Source: Amyelois transitella (lineage: Eukaryota > Arthropoda > Insecta > Lepidoptera > Pyralidae). From it: a stretch of DNA of 64,000 nucleotides. Position 1 is the first letter of the stretch, and the number at the start of each line of letters is the position of its first letter. The stretch lies in assembly GCF_032362555.1 (NCBI RefSeq), contig NC_083525.1, forward strand, positions 8,975,501 to 9,039,500, in the 5' to 3' direction. The notes under the pieces were generated by a model that worked only from the letters and a program-made list of their open reading frames with translations, ran no database searches and had not been told where the DNA came from. Position numbers and translations under genes: made by a program. Below, one piece after another: positions 55,001 through 64,000 of the stretch.

Positions 55001-58000
55001 ATTTTATGATGAAATAAAATGTTTTAATGCTTATTTCAAGAAGACGAGATGCGAGAAAAATTACCCAGTTCAGTAATTCAGTTTTGCAATGTACCGTTAC
55101 TTTATAATTAATGAATTTGGGCTCTGGGTTGTCTACTCTACTTACAAGCTTTAAATTCAGCAATCAGGTATTTCAAGAATTAAAACTGGTGCGCTCGGAA
55201 GTTTCGAGAACAATGAATGGAAAACGTAACATTACCTAGTGCTCTTGAATAAAATAGTTGTTTAATTAAAAAATAAAAGTGTATCCATTGTTTGATATCA
55301 AAGTTCTTACCGAACTATATATGAACTCCACAGTAATAACTTGAAAAAATTTAAAAATATAAATATAATAAAAAGATAAAAAATAAGTCGTAACATATTG
55401 GAATGCTACATTTCTGAACGAAACAGAGTAACAGCCCTACTTATTACGGCATATTATCGCAGTTTCGCATACGATGTGTAGTAACCCATCCAGTGACCGA
55501 CCGCAACCAGCCCTGAATTAAGATTTCAATGGCGGTTACGAAACGCAATCAAAACATTGCTTGGACTTTGGTCTTTATTTCCTCTATATCGGGCAATGGG
55601 TGCATAAATTAATGCAAGTCTGTGGTTGTATTATCAATTAGTTATTTTCATATGAAATTAAAATTACAATTTAAGGAATTATTATATGGATGGATAGTAG
55701 TTACATATAAAATTCAAGCTATTGGGAAAAAGTAAATACTTGTACCTATAATGATATTATTTTTGAATTTCAGTCCGAAATACTTAGTCATCATTTTCCT
55801 GACGTTGATCCTGGTTGCTGCCTAGAGGAACCTTACCCGAGCTAGATCATGGTATTAGATAAAAAACTCATTAAATGATTCGCTTACGCCGTCTACCCTA
55901 CATGAAAGTGTAAATCGGACTTATTCTAAAGTGTTAGGAAGCACATGGTACCTAGAATAATAATGTCTTGGTACAAAACACAATTGTAATAATTGTTGTT
56001 TCCGTAGAGTTTCTCGTCCAACTGGGTGGACAACTTCAACCACACGCGGCTGCACCGCGGGCTGTGCCTCAGCAGACGATGTCCGCAGCTCGGCCAGCTG
56101 CAGCCTATGGACGCCTGGTACGGCGCTCTTGAATATATCTTCAACTCTTTGAAAGAAAGAAGAATGTAGGTCTTCAAAAATTGGATCAATTGGGTTGGGA
56201 GTCGCTTCGTATAAAATCCAATCTAGGATCATGGTCAAAGACGCACCCCGATCTCATCTCCGGATAGATGATAGTTCAATAGAAACTAACGATGGAAGGT
56301 AAGCGATATAAACAAACCAAAACGAATTGCATACCTTCAATTTAGTTTATCTGTTTATTTGTAAGTTTTGGACAATGATAATTTATTTTAATAATCTATC
56401 CAGGTTCACATCATGCGTCAACGCCAGCACCGTCTCGTCGCACCAGCTGTCAGCTCGCCTCTACAAGCTGGATTACTGCCGGCGCGGCGCCCCCCCCTCG
56501 CCGCCGCTCTCCGCGAGCGAGCGAGCGCTGGCGTGCACGCTCGCCGCGCTTCTTGCGCTCGCCGCGCTCTCCACCGCTCTAGATCTGTCGCTCCCCGCAC
56601 ACACCAAGAAAGGTCAGTTACTTATTTTTGCAGTGATCTACATTTATGGAGGAGGCATTTTTAGGACATACATAAGTAAATCTGGATAAGACTATATTTC
56701 TATGACGTTTAATTTATCAGTGCAGATAAATTTCCTTCCATACTATAACGTATCCAGTGCATACATAACCCACGTTACACTACCTTTGCATTTCCCTGTA
56801 GTAAATTGTATTGTTATTCAAACTGACTGGTTTGAAATCGGTTGTTATTTTTTTTTTTGGAGCCAAATAAATATTTATGGTTATGCGAAAGTAAAATGCA
56901 TAAAATCTAACGAAGTAGTCAAAGTTTTTGCTGTAAAATTGTAAGTCTGTAGTAATTTTACTGTACAAATTGTGCGTTCATTCAATTAAATACCTCGGTC
57001 GAATGTTGTCAGCGTTAACATGACCGGTTCACCCCAATTATCTCGAAATGATTCTCAGGCCACGGCTTTATAAATAAGAAACACTTACATAATTATTATG
57101 TCAGAATGTTGGTCAGAATCAAAATACGGCGTCAGAACGAACGTGACCTCGAAACGAAAGCCGGCGTCGCGAGCGGGGCGCCTGCGATCGGGGTTCCGTA
57201 CTCCATCCTACATCAAGTAATTTGTATCGAACTATTTCATTAATATTATACCAAACTTCCTGAAATTATATATATTTTGGATACCTACTTACATTTAGGG
57301 AAGTATAGTTTACTGTGTTGATAAGTATGAAGATTTTATTTTTGGCTAGGTTAAATCAATAGCAAAACAAATAGGTATTATATAAACATAAAAACGTATT
57401 TGAAACAGAAATAATAATTTATAAGCTGTAAAATTTTCCTTTTTTTTCCAATTTCCTTGAAATTGATATTATAGGTAACTACAATTAATTATAAAGTTAA
57501 TCAAAGATTACTTTATTATAGGCGCGATATAACAAAGAGTACAGCTATGAAACATTATCACTACTTACAGGTTATTAGAAGTAATAACAGATGAGATAAA
57601 AATTATATCAGGCCGGCGTAAAACAGAATCACTTTTACTTTCTAAACGCCGCTACGGGCCCCCAAACGGTGCGAGATTGCACGCACTATGTTATTTTTTC
57701 TTAATATCTTTGGTCACGTGTTGGCGGCACGTTCACAAGGTAATGACCCAGTGGTGGGCTGACCAAGTGGGCTAATGGTTCATAGACCGGAGTTAGGACG
57801 TAACTTTGAGTTGCCTCACGAATGCATCCACTGTCTAGACTAGACGTTAGCCTGGTTATTCTTCTTCCTCGTAGGCATGTCCTCCTCACAGAGTATTTTT
57901 AAAGAGAGTTGAAACCCCGGAGGTGGTATGTTGATGATTTGGCATATCACTTACTTTGTCTATCTTTTATTTATAAGTATTCTTTGATTAAATTAGAATT

Positions 58001-61000
58001 GAAGATGTGTTTTGCACAACTCATTGTTATTCATACTCGAAAATATAAAAATGAAATCTCCTCAGATTAAAATTACATACCCATCGAAGAGCGCAACAAA
58101 ATTGGTAGTCTGTAGAAAAAAAAAAACACAAAACCAAGGTTTAAACAAAAACAAAATCAATAAAAGAATAATCAGTAGGTAGTATTTCTGACTTACTAAC
58201 TAAAGAGTATCGTCGAAATGAAGGGCTTTCAATCCAACAATAGCTACCTCTTCAATCTAATAACATAAACATTACACAACGGAACTTATTCAATGACCCT
58301 TTATTGGAGAATTCTGCAAAGAACAAAAGTTGCGGGTCGCGGGTGCTAGTTAGGTAACGCGACCGGTTGGCGGCAGATACTACATGTGATAGCCTCACAA
58401 CCACAGACATAGACGGGCCTAGACCTCGTGAGCGTCGGAGTGTATTTCTTGTGTCTAAAAGTTAAGGTCAATGACTTCATTGACCATAATTTTTAGGGGT
58501 TTTTTTGAGAACTGCTTCATTCGTAACTTCCTTCTTAAATTATAAACTTTATATACAGATGAATAAAGTTGCGGTATCTAGCCAGATCTATGTCTATGCG
58601 AGTGACATTATTGCTCAACGGACCCGGGAGTGCAGGCCGGGTGACCAGCCATTATCGAGAGAAATCGCTCGTCGCTGTTAATGTTGACGCATTATAATAG
58701 CTTTGTTGCAATCTAGTCACGGACTTTGTGGTCTATGGCTGTTGATAGCTGATTTTTCTTTTTGATTTTCTCCACGGCATGATTTTAAGGGTTTTAGGTG
58801 TATATTTGTAAAAAATATAAATGGAAATTTTGCAGAGAATGGTCATATGTATAATAATAAGATTGAGTGCTGAACGATGTTCTTACGATGAAGTAAAACA
58901 TTGTGAGGAAATCTAGACATTCAGGGAAGTTGAGTATTACTATGATCCAATATAGGTTTGATTCCCCTGCAAAGGTCGGTAGTTACCCAATCGAGAATTC
59001 GGTCTTAGTTCCGGGCTCTCCTTCAGTGAGTTGGAGACGCGAAGGGAACAAATGTCAGAGTATGCTGATGGTAAAATTGGATGGCCAATTTAATGGTCAT
59101 ATAGAAAATACAAACATACATACAATCACGCCAATATCCTTTGCGGGGAAGACAGAGACAACAATTTTGGAAAGACCGACAGGCCACAGGTACTGAAATT
59201 CAAAAAGTAACAGGTTCGCACATCCCCTAAAAGAAAAATTCCAAGTTTATTAGCCTTTTTTTAGTCGCCTTTTACGACATCTGCAGACATGAAGTGGTCC
59301 TATTCTTAACTTAAAGGAAAAAAAAAAATAGTTTTTAACTACACCTAAAATACGAAGTTTCATAAAAATTTGTACAACCTCTATCAAAATCGTTGCGCAA
59401 CATACCTACTGAAATAATAAACGGTTCTTTGTTTTAAACAAAGAAAACACAAACACCAACTCACAATTACTACTAAAAGATATTCAATTAATAAAACAAC
59501 CACCGTTTACTATTAGTTGTCGAGGTTGATATGTCCGTCTGTCTGTTGCGCCATGTAACGGTTGGAAAGGTACCGCGCGGCGCCACATCGTGGTCACAAG
59601 GTCACGTTGGATACATTGCGAGGGGTCCTCTCTCATGGTGCCTGGATTATCAAAATAAAGATCAACTTCCATGTGCATCGTAAAGTATTTTTATTTATTT
59701 ATATACACACAAATTTATATTGTCACAAATATATTAATGAGCAAGCGAGAGCATTAATTGAGCATTGACGCAAAAGGCGTTCTGCGCTTTTAAAGTTTAT
59801 GTTAAAAAATCTTGTTTAAAGTCATCAAACACCTAATACAAATAATATCTATGTCTATAGCATAGACATATTGTTATAAAAACTATACAAAATTATCTAC
59901 AAATATTTGCCTGTACTCAAGCCGAGACATTGCGTCTGCGTCAAATTGTGGAAAAGACGGAAGGTTATCCGAGGAACTGACAACGTGTGGTCCTAATATT
60001 GCTGAGTCAATCGAGCTTGCACACTTCCTTTATACGAGTTTACCTCCTGCTCTTACTATGCGTGCGCCTGCACTGCGAAATCGGTCACGTTTGAAATTAA
60101 GGCATCTTTCAGTGACATCACAGAGATTTTTTTTATGTAATATATATTTGAGTGCGCTTCACCTCAATCTGCCTGGTGGTAAGCAAGATGAGGCCTAAGG
60201 TGGTGCATTGAAAATCAAATAGTGCCTATTCACTCTGGCGTTGAAAATCCCCATGTTATATGTATCTGTGAAGAGATGTGGGGAGGGAATTACAAATAAC
60301 AGCCGTTCACATGATAAAAGATTTGGTGAAACGCAAGCTGCATCTTTTTGAAGAAATCCAGCTTAAAGGAAAGCCGACGGTTTTTATAAGTTGTGCATTA
60401 TGTTTATTGATTGTGTTTCATCTTTTGCGAGGCCACGCCGTAGAATACTTGAAGATTCATGATGTTGTTTCAAGATCAACATGTGCCATAACGGAAAATT
60501 GAATCGGTACCTACTTGCAATGTATTTCATTTATTACTGAGGCTTGTTGTTTAATTTGCGTGAATAATTTGCCAGACTTACTCACCTCCAAGATCTTGTT
60601 CAGACGCAGACTCCTTCTAGACAAGACCTCTACGTTAAGGACGCAGCTAATGGCAAGATGACATACATACATACATAAAATCACGCCTCTTTCCCGGAGG
60701 GGTAGGCAGAGACTACCTCTTTCCACTTGCCACGATCTCTGCATACTTCCTTCGCTTCATCCACATTCATAACTCTCTTCATGCAAGCTCGGCGGTTTCG
60801 GTTTCGGTCAAGATGACAATTATAATAATTATCTTTAGATACTGTTTACCTTTCATCGTAAGAAGTGGACTTGTAAGGATCGTAGAAAATAGACATTTCC
60901 TTTATTTATTGAGTGCGTTTGACCGCAATCTCTCTGATGTTAAGCAAGATGACATAAGTGCAAGTCGCGTACCTATACAAACAATAGCTAAACTTTAAAA

Positions 61001-63981
61001 ACAAACTCTTAGCTTAGCTGATGATTTCAGATTGTGTTGACTGCGAGTTATTATGACAGTCTTTAGCAACCGCCGGCGATACACTGACGATAACTCAGTA
61101 TGTGAGCTAAGCGCTGGCTGTCATACAAACTTAATAAAAACTCAAGGAATACTACGAACAGGGTTTTGTATAATTATTCATTAGGGACTAGCTTATAAAC
61201 TTAGGATTCCTCTTGTTGGTAGGCGATGGGCTAGCTAGCGGCTCTGTCTACCACGCTAGGGATGTATGCGTGCTTACATTACATGTATATTTTGTATATT
61301 CTTCTTCAATTTAAAGTTGCTACATGCTTACATGACGCCTTTAGAATAGATTTATTTTCAAATAAATCTATTCTAAATTATAATAATTCATACATTGCCA
61401 GAAATTATATATTTTACAAGGTAGGTATGTACTCAGTATTGCAAAAGTATGTTCTAGCCAGACCAGGTATTCAGAGGCGATTGGTTTTGAAAGTACCTAC
61501 GCTCGTGAAGGGCCGCACTGCAGATATGTCCGAGGAATATTCCAGAATGCGCGGCTGGTGGCAGTTTCGTAAGGCTCCACTCGCGGTAGCCGCCGAATAG
61601 TGATGTGTAGCTATCGATAATGTCGATATTGATTAGATTAGAAAAATAAATTTAATTTTAAAATGTGCCGAATGGCTTTTCCGGCCTTAACTGTAGAATA
61701 AGAACACGCCATATATTTCCCATGGATGTAGTAAGAGGCGACTAAGGGATTAAAACTATAAGCTTGGTATTCTTCTTATAGGCAGTATGCTAGCAAGCTG
61801 TTAGGTACTTTTTGAAACTCAATTCAGTCAGTAAACCATACAGCTATTAGCTCTGTCAAAATATAACATAAAGACCTATGTATGTAAAAAAATACCTATC
61901 TGTAAATATATTTATGGTACTCTTCTGGTATGGTCACAATAAAGATAATGTTTGGTAAAGATATTTTTTCCTACGATTTCACTTCGCAATCTTAGTTTAT
62001 AACTATCCCGCCTTCGAATTACACAAGTACCAACAGACCTTAGTATTATTCTTAACACGACTTTTGATTAATATTTGATAAAATGCTTTAAACTTAGAGT
62101 CCGCCCTTTCCCTGTTTAATAAGCAGTTAAACTGGCAAATAATTATCGACAGTGTATCGATCGCCACCACTACACAATAATATAGTGTTACTATGTCGGC
62201 GAGCACGCGCGGAACGAAATGCATATTACTGGAAATATTACTGACGCGTACGAAGGTTTGCATCCATCGCTTACTATTACTTACCACGCATTGACCTCTA
62301 TAATGAATTCTGGACTTCATATTGGCGATGTAAATTGACCGCCTATTTTCGCCATTTCACAGCTTATCGCCTGATATTGCCGTGATTGTGCATGGAACTA
62401 CTCGTGGAAAGTTGTTCTGTTCTCTTTTTAGGACATTACGCCATAAATTCATATTGTTTTAATGAATAAAAAAAATCAGAAACTGTTTTTTTTTATATAT
62501 TTCACACAATAAAAGGAGGCGGTCATTTGCCACAAAAGTCATTTTTATCAGGAGAGCGCTTCAAATTGGGGGGCACAGAAATATTTGGTCCAGCGTACTT
62601 GGTTTTTTCATGTCAATGTTACCACGTAACTGGGTGACTCTGAATCGATTCTTACAATATTTTATGACGCCAGCGTTGCATAATTAAGTATAGGATATGA
62701 GCTAATAATGGGCTACTTCGCAACCCGCCATGCTGGTTTGGGATCGGAGGAAACACATGGAACGTAGCAGCTGCTTTTCCGTTTGTTGATGATAATCAAC
62801 GGAACGTCTAAACCTTAAATAATCGAAAGTTTTTTTAAACATTTGTGTCCAAAGAGCACTCTCTTATCTGAGGATGCATTACATAACTACTCCAACTGAA
62901 TATTCCCTCGAAATCCAATAACAACAAACAGAATTAAATACCGACGACAGGATAAAGTGTGGTGTTCAAACTGACAAAAGACACGGTTGACACATGTATT
63001 TTTGCATCATAAAGAGGTTTTTGAAAAGTCCAAAAAAGCTACTCATTTATTAATATTAAGTATATGGAAATGCGTTAAGGAAATCTTCGGAATGTTTATT
63101 TTTCACTACCTACATATTTTATATAGGTAGAATTAAATATCAGCGTGCACTTAGAAAGTTACATTATTCTTTAGTAAAAGAAATTTACTCGGTCGAAGTT
63201 TTGTAAAAAGCCAGCGAGACTAGGATAAATAACTAATTAACGTAATTTATTTCTGTCAGGACTGAACTGGGCGTTGTCCTGGTCTCTGCCGGGCTGCTGG
63301 CGCGCGCTCCGCGCGCCGCCGCCCGCCTCCGCAGACACCGACCTGGCCGGCTTCGACGGGCTCCGCGTGTTGGGCATGATGTGCATCATCATAGAACACG
63401 TCTGCTGGCTGAACACCTTGGCCTATCAGGTCGAGACGAGACGTGTCGAGAAGGTAGGTATACAAAACTGAGAAGTGACATTAAATTTGTACTAAGATGA
63501 ATCCGTGGCCGTAAACGTAGCTTTTCAGTCTTTGTAAGGGATATAGACGTGATTATATGTATGTAGGTATGTATGAATCCGCTCCGCCTTTTCAGACTAA
63601 GAATTTGAGTTTTAAATAACTAAGTTTATATTTTATTCTAGTTATTTGTTGTGTTTTTGTTTTTAACTGTGGTTAACATAGTTATTAAAAACCTATCTAG
63701 ATGAAGTGACAGTACAGTGTTCTTTTTCATGTCTGCAAGATCTTTCAGCTTTTATAAAGCAAAGAGTGGATAAACAAAGGAAAAATCTTATGGTATGTTG
63801 CATTACAGTTACGACGGGCGAGCGACGTGATGATGATGACGAACAGCACGCTGGTGGTGCAGCTGTTCTTCATCATGTCGTCGTTCCTGCTCGCGCACAA
63901 GCTGCTGCAGCAGCGCCGGCGGGGGGAGCCCGTCAAGTTCTTCTCCACAGTCTTCGAGACTATGTTCAACAGGTTTATCAG
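46092..63981 (+). CDS. nrf-6-like: NRF-6-like membrane acyltransferase, gene C (5' part, cut by window edge)
   Basis: Exons seen: 46092-46167, 52657-52796, 56008-56117, 56404-56612, 63260-63453, 63809-63981, all in phase (about 300 residues). The signal peptide is MSPDRTLLAVALLALARGAA. The NRF domain reads PRLFHLDEYEGCLG, then NFNHTRLHRGLCLSRRCP, then CVNASTVSSHQL, KLDYCRRG and a membrane helix. The acyltransferase-3 domain begins in exon 5 with DLAGFDGLRVLGMMCIIIEH, giving His225, and exon 6 ends FNRFIR in phase 2 like gene A exon 6 (both 173 nt). The remaining six or so exons must lie beyond 64000. Unlike A and B it has an extra intron in exon 3, while the exons equivalent to A4 and A5 are joined without an intron. 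GC-rich coding stands out from AT-rich introns. Exon 3 (56008-56117) is the least certain. Confidence 0.83.
47230..47500 (-). repeat. TATG-tailed SINE, full length, intron 1 of gene C
   Basis: From (CATA)n and CTCACGTCTATATCCCTTGC to GGAATCACACGGCACC on the plus strand; antisense to gene C. The target duplication is unclear. Confidence 0.8.
48062..48328 (-). repeat. TATG-tailed SINE, full length, intron 1 of gene C
   Basis: Flanked by the 11-bp duplication ATCTATGTCAT at 48051-48061 and 48329-48339. A sense-strand fragment of the same family lies next to it at about 48365-48500, so two copies face each other. Confidence 0.85.
48365..48500 (+). repeat. TATG-tailed SINE, sense fragment
   Basis: Contains GATTCTTCTTGTAGGCGATG, TTGTTGGCTCTGTCTACCCC and GACATGAATATACATATGTG, head missing. 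Confidence 0.7.
48531..48595 (-). repeat. tRNA-like SINE remnant
   Basis: Minus strand reads TGTGGTCAGAGCTTAGATGC and, 15 to 20 nt later, GTTCGAATCC, a good B box. The 5' and 3' acceptor arms do not pair, so it is not a working tRNA gene. Confidence 0.5.
48973..49049. repeat. (TA)n microsatellite
   Basis: About 38 uninterrupted TA units in intron 1 of gene C. Likely highly variable between individuals and prone to cruciform formation. Confidence 0.95.
49345..49450 (-). repeat. TATG-tailed SINE, 3' fragment
   Basis: ACATACATATAGTCACGTCT and CCTTGCGGGGCAGGCAGAGC identify it; it ends abruptly in a fragment of the head region (GGCGACTAAGGGATAGGC) on the other strand, so it is rearranged. Confidence 0.65.
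49880..50141 (+). mobile_element. Helitron-like non-autonomous element, intron 1 of gene C
   Basis: From CTATATACTAATATTATAAAG to GTCGCGGGCACAGCTAGT. A copy of the second family (50146-50346) starts four bases after it, so the two are in tandem. Confidence 0.8.
50146..50346 (+). mobile_element. Second Helitron-like family, intron 1 of gene C
   Basis: From CTACTATTATAAAGGCGAAA to GTCGCGGGCGGCCTCTAGT, close to the copy at 38557-38757. The 3' terminus is CTAGT, as in the first family. Confidence 0.75.
50485..50715 (+). repeat. TATG-tailed SINE, sense copy without head
   Basis: TTTCCCATGGATGCCG through GGGATTCTTCTTTTAGGCGA to GCAAGGGATGTAGACGTGAT. It has a short internal duplication at the TGTCACTATA words. 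Confidence 0.75.
51975..52650. mobile_element. LINE 3' end with inverted 5' piece (twin-priming form)
   Basis: 51975-52135 matches the LINE 3' coding end on the minus strand (CGCTTCATCCAAATTCATGA, TACGTTCGATTAGGCCTTCC). From about 52185 the same element continues on the plus strand (GAAATGTTGTGATGTGAAAA, ACAGGAATAGAAAAGGGAAT, GATGGTTTGGTCATGTGGAG). Head-to-head halves of one LINE are the known outcome of twin priming. A SINE sits in the right half. Confidence 0.65.
52289..52555 (+). repeat. TATG-tailed SINE inserted in a LINE, 15-bp duplication
   Basis: Complete sense copy with the perfect duplication AATGCTTAGATGGTT at 52274-52288 and 52556-52570, both lying in recognisable LINE sequence. 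It is the cleanest SINE insertion in the window, 100 bp upstream of exon 2 of gene C. Confidence 0.92.
52868..53125 (+). mobile_element. Helitron-like non-autonomous element, next to exon 2 of gene C
   Basis: From CTATACTAATATTATAAAGC to GTCGCGGGCACAGCTAGTC. It starts about 70 bp after the exon 2 donor. Confidence 0.8.
53712..53910 (+). repeat. TATG-tailed SINE, sense copy without head
   Basis: CTCGTTCCCATGGATATCGT through AACAGCTGAACGTGGCC to GACGTGATCATATGTATG and its tail. Confidence 0.78.
54632..54976 (+). other. Unexplained open frame in intron 2 of gene C
   Basis: A 114-codon frame with a GC-rich middle (54770-54860) in AT-rich surroundings. Readable words are TSWNLEFHSNDTHLLLCGQ, ESRRVLVYTVTENEIGIKVI and KAVEEIYIETKLHVTLANFY. 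I do not recognise it. It does not match the NRF family or any repeat in this window. It could be a fragment of a retrocopied gene or chance. Confidence 0.3.
59115..59310 (-). repeat. TATG-tailed SINE, old antisense copy
   Basis: CATACATACAATCACGCCAA to CGCCTTTTACGACATCTG with many differences. Confidence 0.65.
60661..60805 (-). mobile_element. Short LINE 3' end
   Basis: Only (ACAT)n, the tail and the last 40 or so codons ([15 protein letters not shown] on the minus strand); nearly identical to the same part of 28021-28584 and 13491-13745, so the LINE family was active recently. Confidence 0.82.
61700..61880 (+). repeat. TATG-tailed SINE, old sense copy
   Basis: CCCATGGATGTAGTAAGAGG, GCAGTATGCTAGCAAGCTG and AAAGACCTATGTATGTAA remain from the consensus. 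Confidence 0.6.
63520..63575 (+). repeat. TATG-tailed SINE, 3' tip
   Basis: TTTTCAGTCTTTGTAAGGGATATAG-like end (internal part missing) with GTGATTATATGTATG, in intron 5 of gene C. Confidence 0.6.
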
Positions 63982-64000
63982 GTACGGGTATTCCTTATTT

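Larger units (their letters stand above)
56613..63259. other. Intron 4 of gene C
   Basis: AT-rich with no recognisable exon. It contains the CCCAATC repeat (about 58905-59045), an antisense SINE (about 59115-59310), a repeat of the ACCGCAATCT/GGTAAGCAAGATG type (about 60150-60280, and again about 60910-60965), a LINE 3' end (60661-60805), a 14-bp hairpin at 61342-61373 (AGAATAGATTTATT mirrored), and an old sense SINE (about 61700-61870). A GC-rich patch at about 57130-57215 has no clear content. Confidence 0.5.

Noticed and set aside
60553-60660. Minus-strand exon ending LSRRSLRLNKILE at a GTGAGTAAG donor
   Set aside because: A strong donor-like site, but no partner exon, no recognised family and it runs into a LINE end; too little to call.

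Overview
This is nuclear DNA of a moth or butterfly. Most of it is AT-rich, with short GC-rich exons in long introns and many retroposon copies ending in (ACAT)n/(TATG)n. There are also repeated Helitron-like sequences that start near CTATACTAATATTATAAAG and end in GCGGGCACAGCTAGT. The species cannot be told from the sequence.

The host genes are three paralogues of the nose-resistant-to-fluoxetine (NRF-6-like) family. These are multi-pass membrane proteins with a cysteine-rich N-terminal domain and a C-terminal acyltransferase-3 domain. Gene A (+, 529-8216, 12 exons, 618 codons) is complete. Gene B (-, 38854-9040, 12 exons, 604 codons) is complete and convergent with A; its stop lies about 820 bp from A's stop. 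Gene C (+, starts 46092) is divergent from B and runs off the right edge after six exons. A and B share five internal exon lengths exactly (88, 180, 151, 178 and 143 nt) and all splice phases. Between B and C lie decayed pieces of the same family: an exon-3-like remnant at 39929-40034 (-) and an exon-4 copy at 40595-40697 (+). The exon-4 copy belongs to an inverted duplication of gene B sequence at 33536-34032.

Intron 4 of gene B is about 19.4 kb and is a transposon graveyard. From left to right it holds SINE copies, a hAT-type non-autonomous element (16720-17361), an apparently intact DD-E transposon with a spliced transposase (17382-19383), and a broken zinc-finger/DDE transposon (about 19500-30690). 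That broken element has been invaded by a long-TIR element (itself carrying a Tigger remnant) and by an RTE-like LINE. The LINE was invaded by a Mutator-like element, which in turn received a BEL/Pao LTR element and a 5'-truncated LINE end. A Helitron remnant follows. Intron 3 of gene B carries a pogo-like element (34281-36275).

The most abundant repeat is a SINE of about 260 bp with clean target-site duplications. Its 3' end resembles the 3' end of a LINE that is also present here, which suggests the LINE mobilises it. Introns of gene C are long and contain SINEs, Helitron-like copies and a (TA)n tract. I see no CRISPR, rRNA or functional tRNA gene. No wholly new multi-gene system is evident. 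The least described items are the DD81E-type transposon, the long-TIR element with 8-bp duplications, and the inverted exon-4 duplication with its empty SINE site.
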